64,000 bases of DNA from contig NZ_JAUSMX010000008.1 in NCBI RefSeq assembly GCF_030646115.1, forward strand, positions 1 through 64,000, written 5' to 3'. This DNA is from Fluviicoccus sp. GTDB lineage: Bacteria > Pseudomonadota > Gammaproteobacteria > Pseudomonadales > Moraxellaceae. The translations under genes were made by a program, and so were the position numbers. The notes under the pieces were generated by a model that ran no database searches, had not been told where the DNA came from, and saw only the letters and a list, made by a program, of their open reading frames with translations. Shown piece after piece: positions 7,426 to 16,026 of this stretch (position 1 is its first letter; each line of letters opens with the position of its first letter).

Positions 7426-9891
7426 TCAACTTTCCCGCAGCACCGCCATCGGCGAAACCGTCCAAACCCGCCGCATCCCTGCCAATCCTACCACCAGCGT
7501 CAACAGCGCGCTGCCGCCCGGTACTGCCAGCCACCACAACGGATGCACGGTTGGTGTCGCTTCCAGCAATTGCACGGTCAGCACCGCCAGCAGGATTTCA
7601 TTCAGCAGCACCGCCAGTACACCCGCCATGCCGCCCAGCACCAGCAATTCCGCACCAGCGCGGCGTTGCAGTTGCCATTGCTTCGCTCCTAAGGCCCGCA
7701 ACAGCGCGGCTTCCTGGCGACGGCTGTCCAGCCCGGCGGCGATGCTGGCCAGCAGCACCAGCCCTCCCGCCAGCACTACAAACACTAGGATGGCCTGCAC
7801 AGCGTCCGCCAACTGATCCATCAATTTCTGCAATTCCGCCATGATCTGGCCGATATCGGCAAACACCACCGTGGGAAAGCCGCGCACGAGGCCGCTCATC
7901 TCCGCCTTGTCGGCGTCCGGCACATGAAAGCTGGCGAGGTAACTGGCCGGGTAGTTTTCCAGCAGCTGCCGGGGGAATACCAGATAGAAGTTGGGGCGGA
8001 AGTTGTTCCAGTCGACCGTACGCAGGTTGCTGATGCGTGCCTCGACACTGCCTTCGGCCATTTGCAGGCGCAGGGTGTCGCCCAGCTTCAGGTCGAGGCG
8101 CTTCGCCAATTCGGCCTCCACCGAGACTTCGGCGGCGCCGGGCTTGAACCATGCGCCTTCGGTCAGGGTGTTTTTCTCGGGCAGGGTGTCGCTCCAGGTC
8201 AGGCTCAGCTCGCGGTCCAGGGCGTTGTCGCGGTTGCCGGAATCCGGTTCGGCATCCGCCGGTTTCTGCACGGTCTTGCCGTTGATTGCCACCAGCCGCC
8301 CACGAACCACCGGGTAGAACGGCGAGGACCGCCAGTGGTGCTGTTGAATCACTGCCTGCAAGGGCCGCACCTGGTCGGCGGGAATGGCGATGGCGAACTG
8401 GTTGGGGGTGTCGGCGGGCAGGTCGGCGCGCCATTGTTCCAGCAGTTCGCTGCGCAGGCTGAATACCAGCAGCATGGCGGTTAGGCCCAGGCCCAGCGCC
8501 AGCACCTGGCTGATGGTGGCCATCGGCTGGCGGGCCAGACTGTCCAGCGCCTGTGTCAGCGGGGCGTGACCGGTGGCCGCCCGCGTCCGCCAGCGGCGAA
8601 GGCCCAGCCACAGCAGGCCGCCGCAGAGCGCGGCCAGTCCCAGTCCCCCCAGCAGCACCAGCGAGGTCAGCCATAACTTGCCGGTTTCCAGCGTCATCAG
8701 CGCAAACAGCGCCGCCAAGGCCAGTGCGGTCAGGCGCAGGGTTGACCAGTCGGCCGGTTGCAGGTCGCGGCGCATCACCCGCAATGGCGACACCTGCGCC
8801 AGCTTGAGGAAGGCGGGCAGTGCGAAGCCGGCCAGTGTCAGCGTGGCGGTGGCGATGCCGGTCAGCAGCGGCTGTGCGATGGCAAATTCCAGCGTCGTCA
8901 CCGGCAACAAGTTGGCCAGCAGCCGGTGCAGCCCTTGCGAGGCGAGAAAGCCCAGCAGACCACCCGTCAGCATCGCGGTCAGCCACAGGAACAGCAGTTG
9001 CCAGCCGAACAAGGCCAGTAGTTGCCGCCGGGTGCTGCCGAGGCAACGCATCAGGGCCAGGGCGTCCAGGTGACGGTCGGCGTAGCGGCGGGTGGCGAGG
9101 GCGACAGCAATGCCTGACAAGAGCACGGCGGCGATGGCGGCGAGGCTGAGGTAGCTGCCCGCGTTATTGATCGGGCCGCTGACGCGTTTGTTGCCGCTGG
9201 TGACATCGCGCAGGCGTTCATGCGGCTCCAGCCGGGACTTGCCCCAAGTCTGGTATTTCTGCAGAGCGGAGGGCGGACCGGCCAGCAGCAGGCGGTAACT
9301 GACGCGGCTGCCGGGCTGCAGGATGCCGGTGGCGGGCACGTCGGCCAGGTTCATGATCAGGCGCGGCGACAAGGCGGAGAAACCGTTGCCCCTGTCAGCG
9401 TCGCGGTCGAGGATGGCGGTGATGCGCAGTGTCGATTCGCCGATTTGCAGGGGGTCGCCCTCGCGGGCTTGCAGCAGCCCCAGCAGGCGTTCTTCCACCC
9501 AGACCGTCCCGGCGGCCGGAATGCCGGTCAGGCCGTTGCGCAGCTTCAGTTCCCCGCGCAGAGGGTATCCGGCGCTGATCGCCTTCACTGACACCAGCTG
9601 GAACTGTTCGCCGCGCTGGGCCATGCTGCCGAATTCCAGCGTTTGCGTCTGTCGCAGTTGCAGGCGCTGCGCTTCCTCCACCCACACCGGCCGGATGCCG
9701 CGCGTGCTGCCTACGACCAGATCTGCGCCCAGCAACTGCGCGGCCTGCTGATGCATCGCCTGTTCCAGGCTGCTGCTGAAGAAGCGCAGGGTCGTTGTCG
9801 CAGCGACGGCCAGTGTCAGCGCCGCCAGCAACAACGTCAGTTCCCCGGCGCGCCAGTCGCGGCGCAGCAAGCGCCAGGCCAGCGCCCTCAT
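7426..9891 (-). CDS. ybbP: ABC transporter permease of the FtsX/MacB superfamily (YbbP-like)
   Basis: 821 residues. A membrane segment near residues 15-40 is followed by a large periplasmic domain, a run of membrane segments through the middle, a second periplasmic domain and a last trio of segments near the C-terminus. This is the double-FtsX layout of E. coli YbbP. Partners encode the ATPase YbbA: the ybbA stop and ybbP start overlap as ATGA (9888-9891). The system lies beside tesA, as in E. coli. Members probably extract lipids or lipoproteins from the inner membrane; the substrate is not proven. Confidence 0.9.
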   Translation of the reverse strand: MRALAWRLLRRDWRAGELTLLLAALTLAVAATTTLRFFSSSLEQAMHQQAAQLLGADLVVGSTRGIRPVWVEEAQRLQLRQTQTLEFGSMAQRGEQFQLVSVKAISAGYPLRGELKLRNGLTGIPAAGTVWVEERLLGLLQAREGDPLQIGESTLRITAILDRDADRGNGFSALSPRLIMNLADVPATGILQPGSRVSYRLLLAGPPSALQKYQTWGKSRLEPHERLRDVTSGNKRVSGPINNAGSYLSLAAIAAVLLSGIAVALATRRYADRHLDALALMRCLGSTRRQLLALFGWQLLFLWLTAMLTGGLLGFLASQGLHRLLANLLPVTTLEFAIAQPLLTGIATATLTLAGFALPAFLKLAQVSPLRVMRRDLQPADWSTLRLTALALAALFALMTLETGKLWLTSLVLLGGLGLAALCGGLLWLGLRRWRTRAATGHAPLTQALDSLARQPMATISQVLALGLGLTAMLLVFSLRSELLEQWRADLPADTPNQFAIAIPADQVRPLQAVIQQHHWRSSPFYPVVRGRLVAINGKTVQKPADAEPDSGNRDNALDRELSLTWSDTLPEKNTLTEGAWFKPGAAEVSVEAELAKRLDLKLGDTLRLQMAEGSVEARISNLRTVDWNNFRPNFYLVFPRQLLENYPASYLASFHVPDADKAEMSGLVRGFPTVVFADIGQIMAELQKLMDQLADAVQAILVFVVLAGGLVLLASIAAGLDSRRQEAALLRALGAKQWQLQRRAGAELLVLGGMAGVLAVLLNEILLAVLTVQLLEATPTVHPLWWLAVPGGSALLTLVVGLAGMRRVWTVSPMAVLRES

Positions 9892-10574
9892 GCTTCAGGC
9901 TCCAGTAGGCAGCCGCTGTCCAGGCGCAGGCTGCGGCCGCAGCGTTGCGCCAGCGCCGGGTCGTGGGTGACCAGCACCAGCGTCGCGCCTTGTTCGCGGT
10001 TCATGGCGAACAGCAGTTCAATAATCTGCTGGCCGGTGCGGGCGTCGAGGTTGCCGGTGGGTTCGTCGGCGAAGAGGATTTGCGGGCGGCAGGCGAAGGC
10101 GCGGGCAATGGCCACCCGTTGCTGTTCGCCGCCGGACAGCTGGCGCGGCGTATGTTGCAGCCGTTCACCCAGCCCCACCCGTTGCAGGCAGTCGATGGCC
10201 AGCGCCCGGTCTTCACGTCCCGCTAGAGACAGCGGCAGCAGCACGTTTTCCAGCGCCGACAGGTGCGGCAGCAGGTGGAAGGACTGGAAGACGAAACCGA
10301 CATGGCGTTGACGCACCTCGGCGCGGCCGTCTTCGTCAAGCAGGCTCAGGTCGTGGCCCAGCAGCGTTACCGAGCCGTCCGTTGGCGTATCGAGCCCGGC
10401 CAGCAGCCCCAGCAACGTGGACTTGCCGGAGCCGGACGCGCCGACGATGGCGATGCTTTCCCCGGTGCGCACCGTAAAATCCATCTGTTGCAGTATGGTG
10501 AGCGATCCGTCCGGACCGGTGACGCTTTTGCTAAGGTGGCGGACAACTAGTGCGTTTTCGGGAGCTGTATTCAT
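9888..10574 (-). CDS. ybbA: ABC transporter ATP-binding protein (YbbA-like)
   Basis: 228 residues with a full ABC ATPase set: Walker A GASGSGKST, Q-loop FVFQSFHLLP, signature LSGGEQQRVAIARA, Walker B ILFADEPTGNLD and the switch histidine in LVTHD. It belongs to the MacB/LolD-like group that works with FtsX-type permeases, and should form a complex with the ybbP product. I start it at MNTAPENALVV. This ATG (10572-10574 on the other strand) overlaps the ATG of tesA within one CATG, and no good Shine-Dalgarno is visible. Confidence 0.93.
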   Translation of the reverse strand: MNTAPENALVVRHLSKSVTGPDGSLTILQQMDFTVRTGESIAIVGASGSGKSTLLGLLAGLDTPTDGSVTLLGHDLSLLDEDGRAEVRQRHVGFVFQSFHLLPHLSALENVLLPLSLAGREDRALAIDCLQRVGLGERLQHTPRQLSGGEQQRVAIARAFACRPQILFADEPTGNLDARTGQQIIELLFAMNREQGATLVLVTHDPALAQRCGRSLRLDSGCLLEPEA

Positions 10575-11187
10575 GATGCGAATGAGGACTGTCCTGCTGG
10601 CGGGGCTGCTGGCGTCGGCGATGTCGGCGCAGGCGGCCACGGTGGTGGTTTTCGGCGATAGTATCAGCGCCGCCTATGGTCTGGAGGTCAACAAAGGCTG
10701 GGTTGCAAAACTGCAACAGAGACTGGACCGCGAGCAGCCGGGCAAGCACAAGGTGATCAACGCCAGCGTCAGCGGTGAAACCACGCAGGGCGGAGTGTTG
10801 CGCCTGCCCAAGGTGTTGGCGCAGTTCAAGCCGGATGTGCTGGTGCTGGAGCTGGGCGGCAATGACGGCCTGCGCGGCCAGCCGCTGCCGCTGATGGCGA
10901 AAAACCTGACGTCCATGATCGGGCAGGCGCGGCAGCAAAAGGCTAGGGTACTGCTGGTCGGCATGCGTATTCCGCCCAATTACGGTAAGGCCTATACCGA
11001 GGCTTTTGCTGCCACCTTCCCCCAAGTCGCCAAGGCGGTCAAAGTGCCGCTGCTGCCTTTTCTGCTGGATGGGGTGGGCGGCCGTCCGGAACTGATGCAG
11101 GAGGACGGCATCCATCCCAACGCGCAGGCGCAGGACCGGCTGGCCGACAACGTCTGGCCGCACCTGAAGCCGCTGCTCAAACCCTGA
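10573..11187 (+). CDS. tesA: Arylesterase / acyl-CoA thioesterase I, periplasmic SGNH hydrolase
   Basis: 204 residues. A signal peptide ends at about SAQA (residue 21), giving a periplasmic enzyme. The SGNH blocks are complete: GDSIS with Ser30, the Gly in ASVSGETTQGG, LELGGNDGLRG, and DGIHPNAQAQ supplying the Asp-His pair. The family hydrolyses thioesters, esters and some lysophospholipids. The ATG at 10573 has GGGAG eight bases upstream. Gene order tesA / ybbA-ybbP is the same as in E. coli, pointing to a conserved envelope lipid function. Confidence 0.93.
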   Translation: MMRMRTVLLAGLLASAMSAQAATVVVFGDSISAAYGLEVNKGWVAKLQQRLDREQPGKHKVINASVSGETTQGGVLRLPKVLAQFKPDVLVLELGGNDGLRGQPLPLMAKNLTSMIGQARQQKARVLLVGMRIPPNYGKAYTEAFAATFPQVAKAVKVPLLPFLLDGVGGRPELMQEDGIHPNAQAQDRLADNVWPHLKPLLKP

Positions 11188-11274
11188 TGTGACCGGCGGG
11201 TTTCGTTTTCCGCTTTCCCCCAAGCGCCATGCTTGCTAGATTGATGGTTCCAAAACAGAACTCGGGTTAAGGCG

Positions 11275-12060
11275 ATGTCGTTTGCAACGATGATGGCAGC
11301 CGCGAAGGCGTCGGCGCAGGTGGAAATCGAGGCGGGCTGGGGGCAGGGACGCGCCAGTTTCGGTGGTTTGGTGGCAGCCGTGCTGCTGGCGCGGTTGTCG
11401 GCGGAAGTGCCCTCGGACCGGCGGTTGCGCTCAATGTCGATATCCTTTGTCGGGCCGGTCGCGCCGGGTTTGGCGACGCTGGAAACCACGGTTTTCCGCA
11501 GCGGCAAGTCGGTGACACAGGCCGAAGCCCGCCTGCTGCAGAATGGCGGCGTGCAAGCGGTGCTGCTGGCCAGCTATGGTGCGCATCGCGAATCGGCGGT
11601 GCGTGTGCCATCCGCCCTGTTGAGTGAAATCCCGGTTCCGGCGGCCGGTCGCCCGATGCCATACCTGCCTGGCCGCATGCCGGAATTCCTGCAACAGTTC
11701 GAAATGGTGTGGTCGGAGGGAGGCTTCCCGTTCAGCGGCCAGGACAAGCCTGACTTTATGGGCAGCGTCCGTTTCCGCGATACCTCGGTTCCGTTCACGC
11801 TGGAGCATTTTGTGGCGCTGGTGGATACCTGGCCGCCGTCAGTGCTGCCGATGATGAACACACTGGCGCCCGCCAGCACCCTGTGCTGGACGCTGGAGTT
11901 GCTGGAGGAGGCCTTGGACCCGGACCCGGCGGCGTGGTGGCATTACCGTGTCTGCACCGACCTCGCCGCCGACGGTTATGGCCACGCCGGGGCGCGGCTG
12001 TGGGCGGCCGACGGGCGTCTGGTTGCTGTCAGCCGGCAAACGGTGACGGTGTTCGGCTGA
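11275..12060 (+). CDS. Double-hotdog acyl-CoA thioesterase family protein
   Basis: 261 residues. The N-terminal half (WGQGRASFGGLVAAVLLARL, then MSISFVGPVAPG) matches the first hotdog of TesB-like thioesterases, and the C-terminal half (YRVCTDLAADGYGHAGARLWAADGRLVAVSRQTV) the second, including the usual final strand. Such enzymes hydrolyse acyl-CoA in the cytosol; no signal is present. The gene follows tesA by 87 bases on the same strand and may share its transcript. Chain-length preference cannot be read from sequence. Confidence 0.85.
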   Translation: MSFATMMAAAKASAQVEIEAGWGQGRASFGGLVAAVLLARLSAEVPSDRRLRSMSISFVGPVAPGLATLETTVFRSGKSVTQAEARLLQNGGVQAVLLASYGAHRESAVRVPSALLSEIPVPAAGRPMPYLPGRMPEFLQQFEMVWSEGGFPFSGQDKPDFMGSVRFRDTSVPFTLEHFVALVDTWPPSVLPMMNTLAPASTLCWTLELLEEALDPDPAAWWHYRVCTDLAADGYGHAGARLWAADGRLVAVSRQTVTVFG

Positions 12061-12066
12061 CCGTGT

Positions 12067-12699
12067 TTACTGAATCGTCGTGGCGGCAGGAACGGCGGTC
12101 TGGCGACGTTTGTCCAGCTGCTTTTCCAGCCGGTTGTAAGCCTGCTGCATCTGGCTGTCGCGGTTCTGCTGTTTCTTGGCCTGCAAGGCCTGGTTGAAGG
12201 CCTCGTAAGGCATCTTCAGCAGGATGTAGGTCTGGAAGCGCCCATTGACCGCCACCGTTTCCCGCTTCACTTCCTCACAGCCAACCACCGACACGTAATC
12301 CACCAGCGAGGTGATGACGCTGTCGTACTGGCCACTGGCGCTGCCGTTGTTGTCCTGCTGGATCATGCGTTCGTTCCCGGCCAGTTCCTGTTGCAGGTTC
12401 TTGGCCAGCGCGTATTCCGCCTGTAATTGCGCCTTCTTCAATGCCAGCGGCAGCTTGTCGCTTTCGCCGATACCCAGCGCAAAGATGCCGGAACTGTCCG
12501 GACGCGGTGTCGCCTGCGCCCAGACGGGCATGGCGTCGATGGCTTTTTCGGCCTGAAGCTGGGCGGAGTCACGGCGTTTCTGGTCGAGTTGGGCTTCCGC
12601 CTTGGCCAGACCGGCGGCGCTGGGGGAGGAGCTGCACCCTTGCAGCAGGAGGATGCTGAAAGCCGAGGCGGCGAAGAGAGGTTTTAGCAGCGTGTTCAT
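12067..12699 (-). CDS. LPP20-like lipoprotein
   Basis: 210 residues from the start MNTLLKPLF. A lipobox LLQGC places Cys about residue 21. The mature part PVWAQATPRPDSSGIFALGIGES, ALKKAQLQAEYALAKNL, and VSVVGCEEVKRETVAVNGRFQTYILLKMPYEAF follows the LPP20 pattern, in which a small helical-strand domain handles envelope tasks of unknown nature. The C-terminal 35 residues are highly charged and rich in Gln, probably helical. It converges on the thioesterase gene with six bases between stops. Confidence 0.75.
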   Translation of the reverse strand: MNTLLKPLFAASAFSILLLQGCSSSPSAAGLAKAEAQLDQKRRDSAQLQAEKAIDAMPVWAQATPRPDSSGIFALGIGESDKLPLALKKAQLQAEYALAKNLQQELAGNERMIQQDNNGSASGQYDSVITSLVDYVSVVGCEEVKRETVAVNGRFQTYILLKMPYEAFNQALQAKKQQNRDSQMQQAYNRLEKQLDKRRQTAVPAATTIQ

Positions 12700-12835
12700 G
12701 GCGTATTTCCCTGAGTCAGGCATCGGATGATGCTGTCAGGGAAAAAGCAAGCGGAGTGCCAAGGTTGGACTTAAATGAAAAGTCTTTAAAAACAAGAAAG
12801 ATCCGGGTGAGTGTTGTTTGGGTTTAAAGGAGAGT

Positions 12836-12873
12836 CCGGCATTTTCTGGCAGTGGTCCTGCAAAAAATGCCGG
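12836..12873 (-). terminator. Terminator-like inverted repeat after the acyltransferase gene
   Basis: A perfect ten-base pair stem CCGGCATTTT (12836-12845) with AAAATGCCGG (12864-12873) lies seven bases past the stop codon of the WS/DGAT gene. The 18-base loop can fold further. There is no long U tract after the stem on the minus strand, so termination strength is uncertain, and it could also stabilise the mRNA end. Confidence 0.55.
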
Positions 12874-12879
12874 TCAGAT

Positions 12880-14379
12880 TCAGCTCGGATGCGCCAGCCA
12901 CTCCCGCATTTCCTGCTCGAAACAGGCGGTAAAAACCTCGGGATGCGGAATCATGCCCTTGTCGGCGGAAATGCCCATCGTCAGCGTGTCCTGATAGCTG
13001 AATACGCTTAGGCCCACCCCCATCTTCCCCGATTGAGGCCCGAAGAACACCATGTTGCGGATCGCTTCCCCGGCAAAAAACAACTGCTCGCGGGGGCCGG
13101 GGACGTTGGTCATGGTCGAGGAGGCGTTGTCGTTGAAGGCATCCATCAGCGCATGCTGCACGCCGCGCGGCAGCGTTCCCATCAACGACAGCGAGAAATA
13201 GGCCAGCACCGCTTCCTTGCCGCTCTTGATCGCATCCATGCCCGCCTTCACCGCGCGCAGGCGGCCAATCGGATCGGCCACGCCCACCGGCAACGGCAGG
13301 TAGATGAACCCGACCTGGTTGCCCAGCACGATCGGCCCGTCCAGCGGTCGAACGTTGATGGGCACCAGTACGCGAAAGGTAATGCCGTCCACCGGCTCGT
13401 TGTTCTGCTGGAAGTAACGGCGCACCGCTCCGGCGGTGGCGGCCAGCACTACATCGTTGATCTTGCCGCCGTGGGCATGCGCCAGTTGCTTGATGTCCTG
13501 CAAGGGCAGCGGACTGGACCAGGCGGTGCCGCGCTGGCCGGTCAGCGGGTGTTTGAAGCTGGTGCGGCTGTCCGGCAGCATCAGCATGCGCGGGAAGGCG
13601 ACGATCAGCTCCCACAGCAGCTTCAGCGGATGATGTCTCGGGCGGGACGCACGCGGGGCCTCGGTGGTGTTCTCGACGGTGGAGGCGGCCTTGTCGGTCA
13701 GCGACAGCAGCACCCGCACCAGCGCGATGCCGTCGGCGTTGCAGTGATGGATGCGGACAATGATCGCCGCACCTTGCGGATGGTTCGGCACCACTTCCAG
13801 ATCCCACAGCGGGTGTTCAAAGTCCAGCTTCTGCCCGGACAGCGTATCCACGCGTTCCTGAAAGGTTTGCAGCGACGCCTCAGGCAAGGGGCGGAAATGC
13901 AGGTGGCGGTCCAGTTGGAAATCTTCGTCATCTTCCCAGTAACGGTGGCCGTTGCGCAGGCGCGGCACCTGGCGGAAGCGGTCGAATTTCAACAGCCGTT
14001 CAGTAATCAGCTTCTCCAGCGCCGCCTTTTCCGGAGTGCGCTCGAAGAACAGGATGCCGACCACGATCATGTGGTTGACTTCCCGCTCCATGCTGTACCA
14101 GCAGTTGTCGCCGGCGGTCATGGCGTCCGGGGTGTTTTCCGGGCGGAAGGTCAGCCAGGTGCTGGTGAGGAACGGCAGGATCAGCGCCCCCAAGCCCCAG
14201 CCGGGCACCGAGCGTTTCAGGTGGAAGGCCAGCCCTACTGTTGCCAGCGTGGCGGTGAGGTGGCAGGCGAGGAAGCCGGGCAGGGCGTTCGGCAGGTGCA
14301 GGAACAGGCCGAGCAGGCCCAGCACGTTGGCGGCGCGGATGACCAGCTTGAGGGTTGCCACGAGTCCGGTTGTTGTCAT
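12880..14379 (-). CDS. Wax ester synthase / diacylglycerol acyltransferase family protein
   Basis: 499 residues. The WS/DGAT active-site motif HHCNADG is at 211-217 (HHxxxD), with PLWDLEVV at 190-197 and NDVVLA at 308-313. These enzymes join acyl-CoA to alcohols or diacylglycerol for wax ester and triacylglycerol storage. Unlike Acinetobacter-type enzymes, which begin at the catalytic domain, this one has an extra hydrophobic N-terminus (about residues 10-80, two to three membrane segments). The next two genes upstream on the same strand encode an SGNH esterase and a hotdog protein, which suggests a neutral-lipid cluster. Confidence 0.88.
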   Translation of the reverse strand: MTTTGLVATLKLVIRAANVLGLLGLFLHLPNALPGFLACHLTATLATVGLAFHLKRSVPGWGLGALILPFLTSTWLTFRPENTPDAMTAGDNCWYSMEREVNHMIVVGILFFERTPEKAALEKLITERLLKFDRFRQVPRLRNGHRYWEDDEDFQLDRHLHFRPLPEASLQTFQERVDTLSGQKLDFEHPLWDLEVVPNHPQGAAIIVRIHHCNADGIALVRVLLSLTDKAASTVENTTEAPRASRPRHHPLKLLWELIVAFPRMLMLPDSRTSFKHPLTGQRGTAWSSPLPLQDIKQLAHAHGGKINDVVLAATAGAVRRYFQQNNEPVDGITFRVLVPINVRPLDGPIVLGNQVGFIYLPLPVGVADPIGRLRAVKAGMDAIKSGKEAVLAYFSLSLMGTLPRGVQHALMDAFNDNASSTMTNVPGPREQLFFAGEAIRNMVFFGPQSGKMGVGLSVFSYQDTLTMGISADKGMIPHPEVFTACFEQEMREWLAHPS

Positions 14380-14430
14380 TGTCGACGGTCTCTGAAGGGG
14401 TTTGGCTGGGTTTCAGTATATCGGGGCTGG

Positions 14431-15156
14431 TCAGGGAGTAAAGCGACTCTGGAGGTGGAGCGCAACGGCTTCGCCAATCGCAGTATAACCTTCCGCCGAA
14501 GGATGATAGCCGTCCGCCGCCAGATAGCGCGGATGCATGTCGCTTGCATAATCCAGCACCCGGCAGCCGGGCAGTCCGGCCAGCGCCCGGCGCAGGTTAT
14601 GGTCCATCAGTCCCGCGCGATGACCGATGACACTGCGCAAGGGTTGGGGAAGGGCGGTGAAGTGGTGCATCGGCGGCAAGGCCAAGAAGCCGATTGGGGC
14701 CTGTGTTTGCCGCCGGATGTCGGCGACCAGATGCCGCAGTTGTTCACGCCAGTGCCGTTGCGAGCTGAAGCCGGTGGTGTCGTTGACGCCGATGCCCACC
14801 AGCACCATGTCCGCCTGATGCAAATCGTCCGGAAGCAGGTCGCGACGGACATCGCGGATGCGCGCACCATTGCGGCCGTGCGCCCGCCAGTGGGCGGGGC
14901 GACCGGTTTGCACGGAAAATGCCTTGGCGACTCCGGCGGCCAAACCTTCCGCCTGCTGCGCCACTCCGACCCCGGCCACCGTCGATTCGCCGATTACCAC
15001 CAGCCGCCACGGCACGCCTTCCCCTGCAAAGGCCCCATGTTGCGGCCCCTCCGCTTCCGGCAGCCGCAGCGCGGTGCGTTTGGTGTGCAGCGCTTGCGGC
15101 ACCGCCACCGGCATCAGCGCGCCGAAATGCAGCCAGAACCGCAGCGAGCGCCACAC
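14431..15156 (-). CDS. SGNH/GDSL-type esterase
   Basis: 241 residues. The nucleophile block reads GES (residues 56-58) instead of GDS, with GRNGARIRD, VGIGVNDTTG and the C-terminal Asp-His pair in DGYHPSAEGY. A hydrophobic N-terminus (residues 5-22) is a membrane anchor or uncleaved signal. The GDS to GES change leaves the catalytic Ser intact. It starts three bases after the stop of the DUF4442 gene and is followed by the WS/DGAT gene, so the three are probably one transcription unit acting on acyl esters. Confidence 0.85.
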   Translation of the reverse strand: MWRSLRFWLHFGALMPVAVPQALHTKRTALRLPEAEGPQHGAFAGEGVPWRLVVIGESTVAGVGVAQQAEGLAAGVAKAFSVQTGRPAHWRAHGRNGARIRDVRRDLLPDDLHQADMVLVGIGVNDTTGFSSQRHWREQLRHLVADIRRQTQAPIGFLALPPMHHFTALPQPLRSVIGHRAGLMDHNLRRALAGLPGCRVLDYASDMHPRYLAADGYHPSAEGYTAIGEAVALHLQSRFTP

Positions 15157-15159
15157 GGC

Positions 15160-15636
15160 TCAGGCCAGCGTCTGCGCGTCTGCGCTCAGCACCAGATCGC
15201 CGGGCCTCACGTTCATGGTGATCTTTGCGGAGAATACTTTGACACCTTTGGTATCGAACACGTCCACCGGCACCTCGATGTCGCCACCCGCCGCCCAGTC
15301 CAGGCCTTCGCCGCTTGATACCGCCCGCAGGTCGGTCTTGGCCTTGGCCAGGTACTGCACGCTCATCGCCTTGGGAATCCAGCGGCAACCGGCGGGAATG
15401 GAGGCGTCGGTCATGGTCCCGGCCACCAGTTCCGCCATATTGCACATGGCTATGGCGTGCACGGTGCCGAGGTGGTTGGTCACCTCGCGGCGAAACGGCA
15501 TGGTGATTTCGGCGAAATTGGGGCGAAGTTCGGTGAACTGGGCATTGATGGTGCTGAAGAAGGGGGCGATCTGGCCGATCATGCCGCTGAACGCGGCATT
15601 GCCGGCACTGTTGTACATGGCTAACAGCTGACTCAT
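15160..15636 (-). CDS. DUF4442 hotdog-fold protein (putative thioesterase)
   Basis: 158 residues from the ATG with CGAGGTG upstream. The sequence fits the DUF4442 branch of hotdog thioesterases: LRPNFAEITMPFRREVTNHLGTVHAIAMCNMAELVAG is the central helix with the conserved His and Asn-Glu residues, and KAMSVQYLAKAKTDLRA the following strands. No experimentally known function for close relatives that I can name. It likely co-transcribes with the SGNH and WS/DGAT genes downstream. Confidence 0.82.
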   Translation of the reverse strand: MSQLLAMYNSAGNAAFSGMIGQIAPFFSTINAQFTELRPNFAEITMPFRREVTNHLGTVHAIAMCNMAELVAGTMTDASIPAGCRWIPKAMSVQYLAKAKTDLRAVSSGEGLDWAAGGDIEVPVDVFDTKGVKVFSAKITMNVRPGDLVLSADAQTLA

Positions 15637-15741
15637 GACACACACCTCGCGTAACGGGGAAAACGGAAGGTCAGGCAGGCTGACCCTCCGTGTATACGGC
15701 AATTCCTGCTTGTTTTCCGTGCGCGGGTGTGACCGGTCAGT

Positions 15742-16014
15742 TCACTTCTTTTCCGGTGTCCAGCCCTTCGGCCGTTCGTAGTCGGTGTTGCTCAGGAATT
15801 TTTCGCGCTGCTCGGACAGGAAGGTTTGCGCTTCCGGCTGCATCACGTTGAGGTGGTTTTCATTGATCAGCATGGTCTGGTGCTTCAGCCATTCCTGCCA
15901 GGCCTGCTTCGATACGTTGTCGAACAGATCCTGGCCCTTGGGGCCGGGAAAGGGTGCAAACGCCATTCCTTCCAGCTCTTGCTGATACTTGCGGCACATC
16001 ACGGTACGGGTCAT
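15742..16014 (-). CDS. yggX: Fe(2+)-trafficking protein YggX
   Basis: 90 residues with the full family pattern: [10 protein letters not shown] with Cys7, [28 protein letters not shown] and [12 protein letters not shown]. YggX protects iron-sulfur enzymes and labile iron during oxidative stress in the cytosol. It usually follows mutY; here it follows argH by 12 bases on the same strand and may be expressed with it. Confidence 0.96.
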   Translation of the reverse strand: MTRTVMCRKYQQELEGMAFAPFPGPKGQDLFDNVSKQAWQEWLKHQTMLINENHLNVMQPEAQTFLSEQREKFLSNTDYERPKGWTPEKK

Positions 16015-16026
16015 GTTTATTTCCTC

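Noticed and set aside
13033-15318. Long plus-strand open frame (761 codons) across the WS/DGAT and SGNH genes
   Set aside because: It lies opposite three well-supported genes, has low-complexity His/Gln/Arg-rich translation and no domain; it is a shadow produced by high GC.
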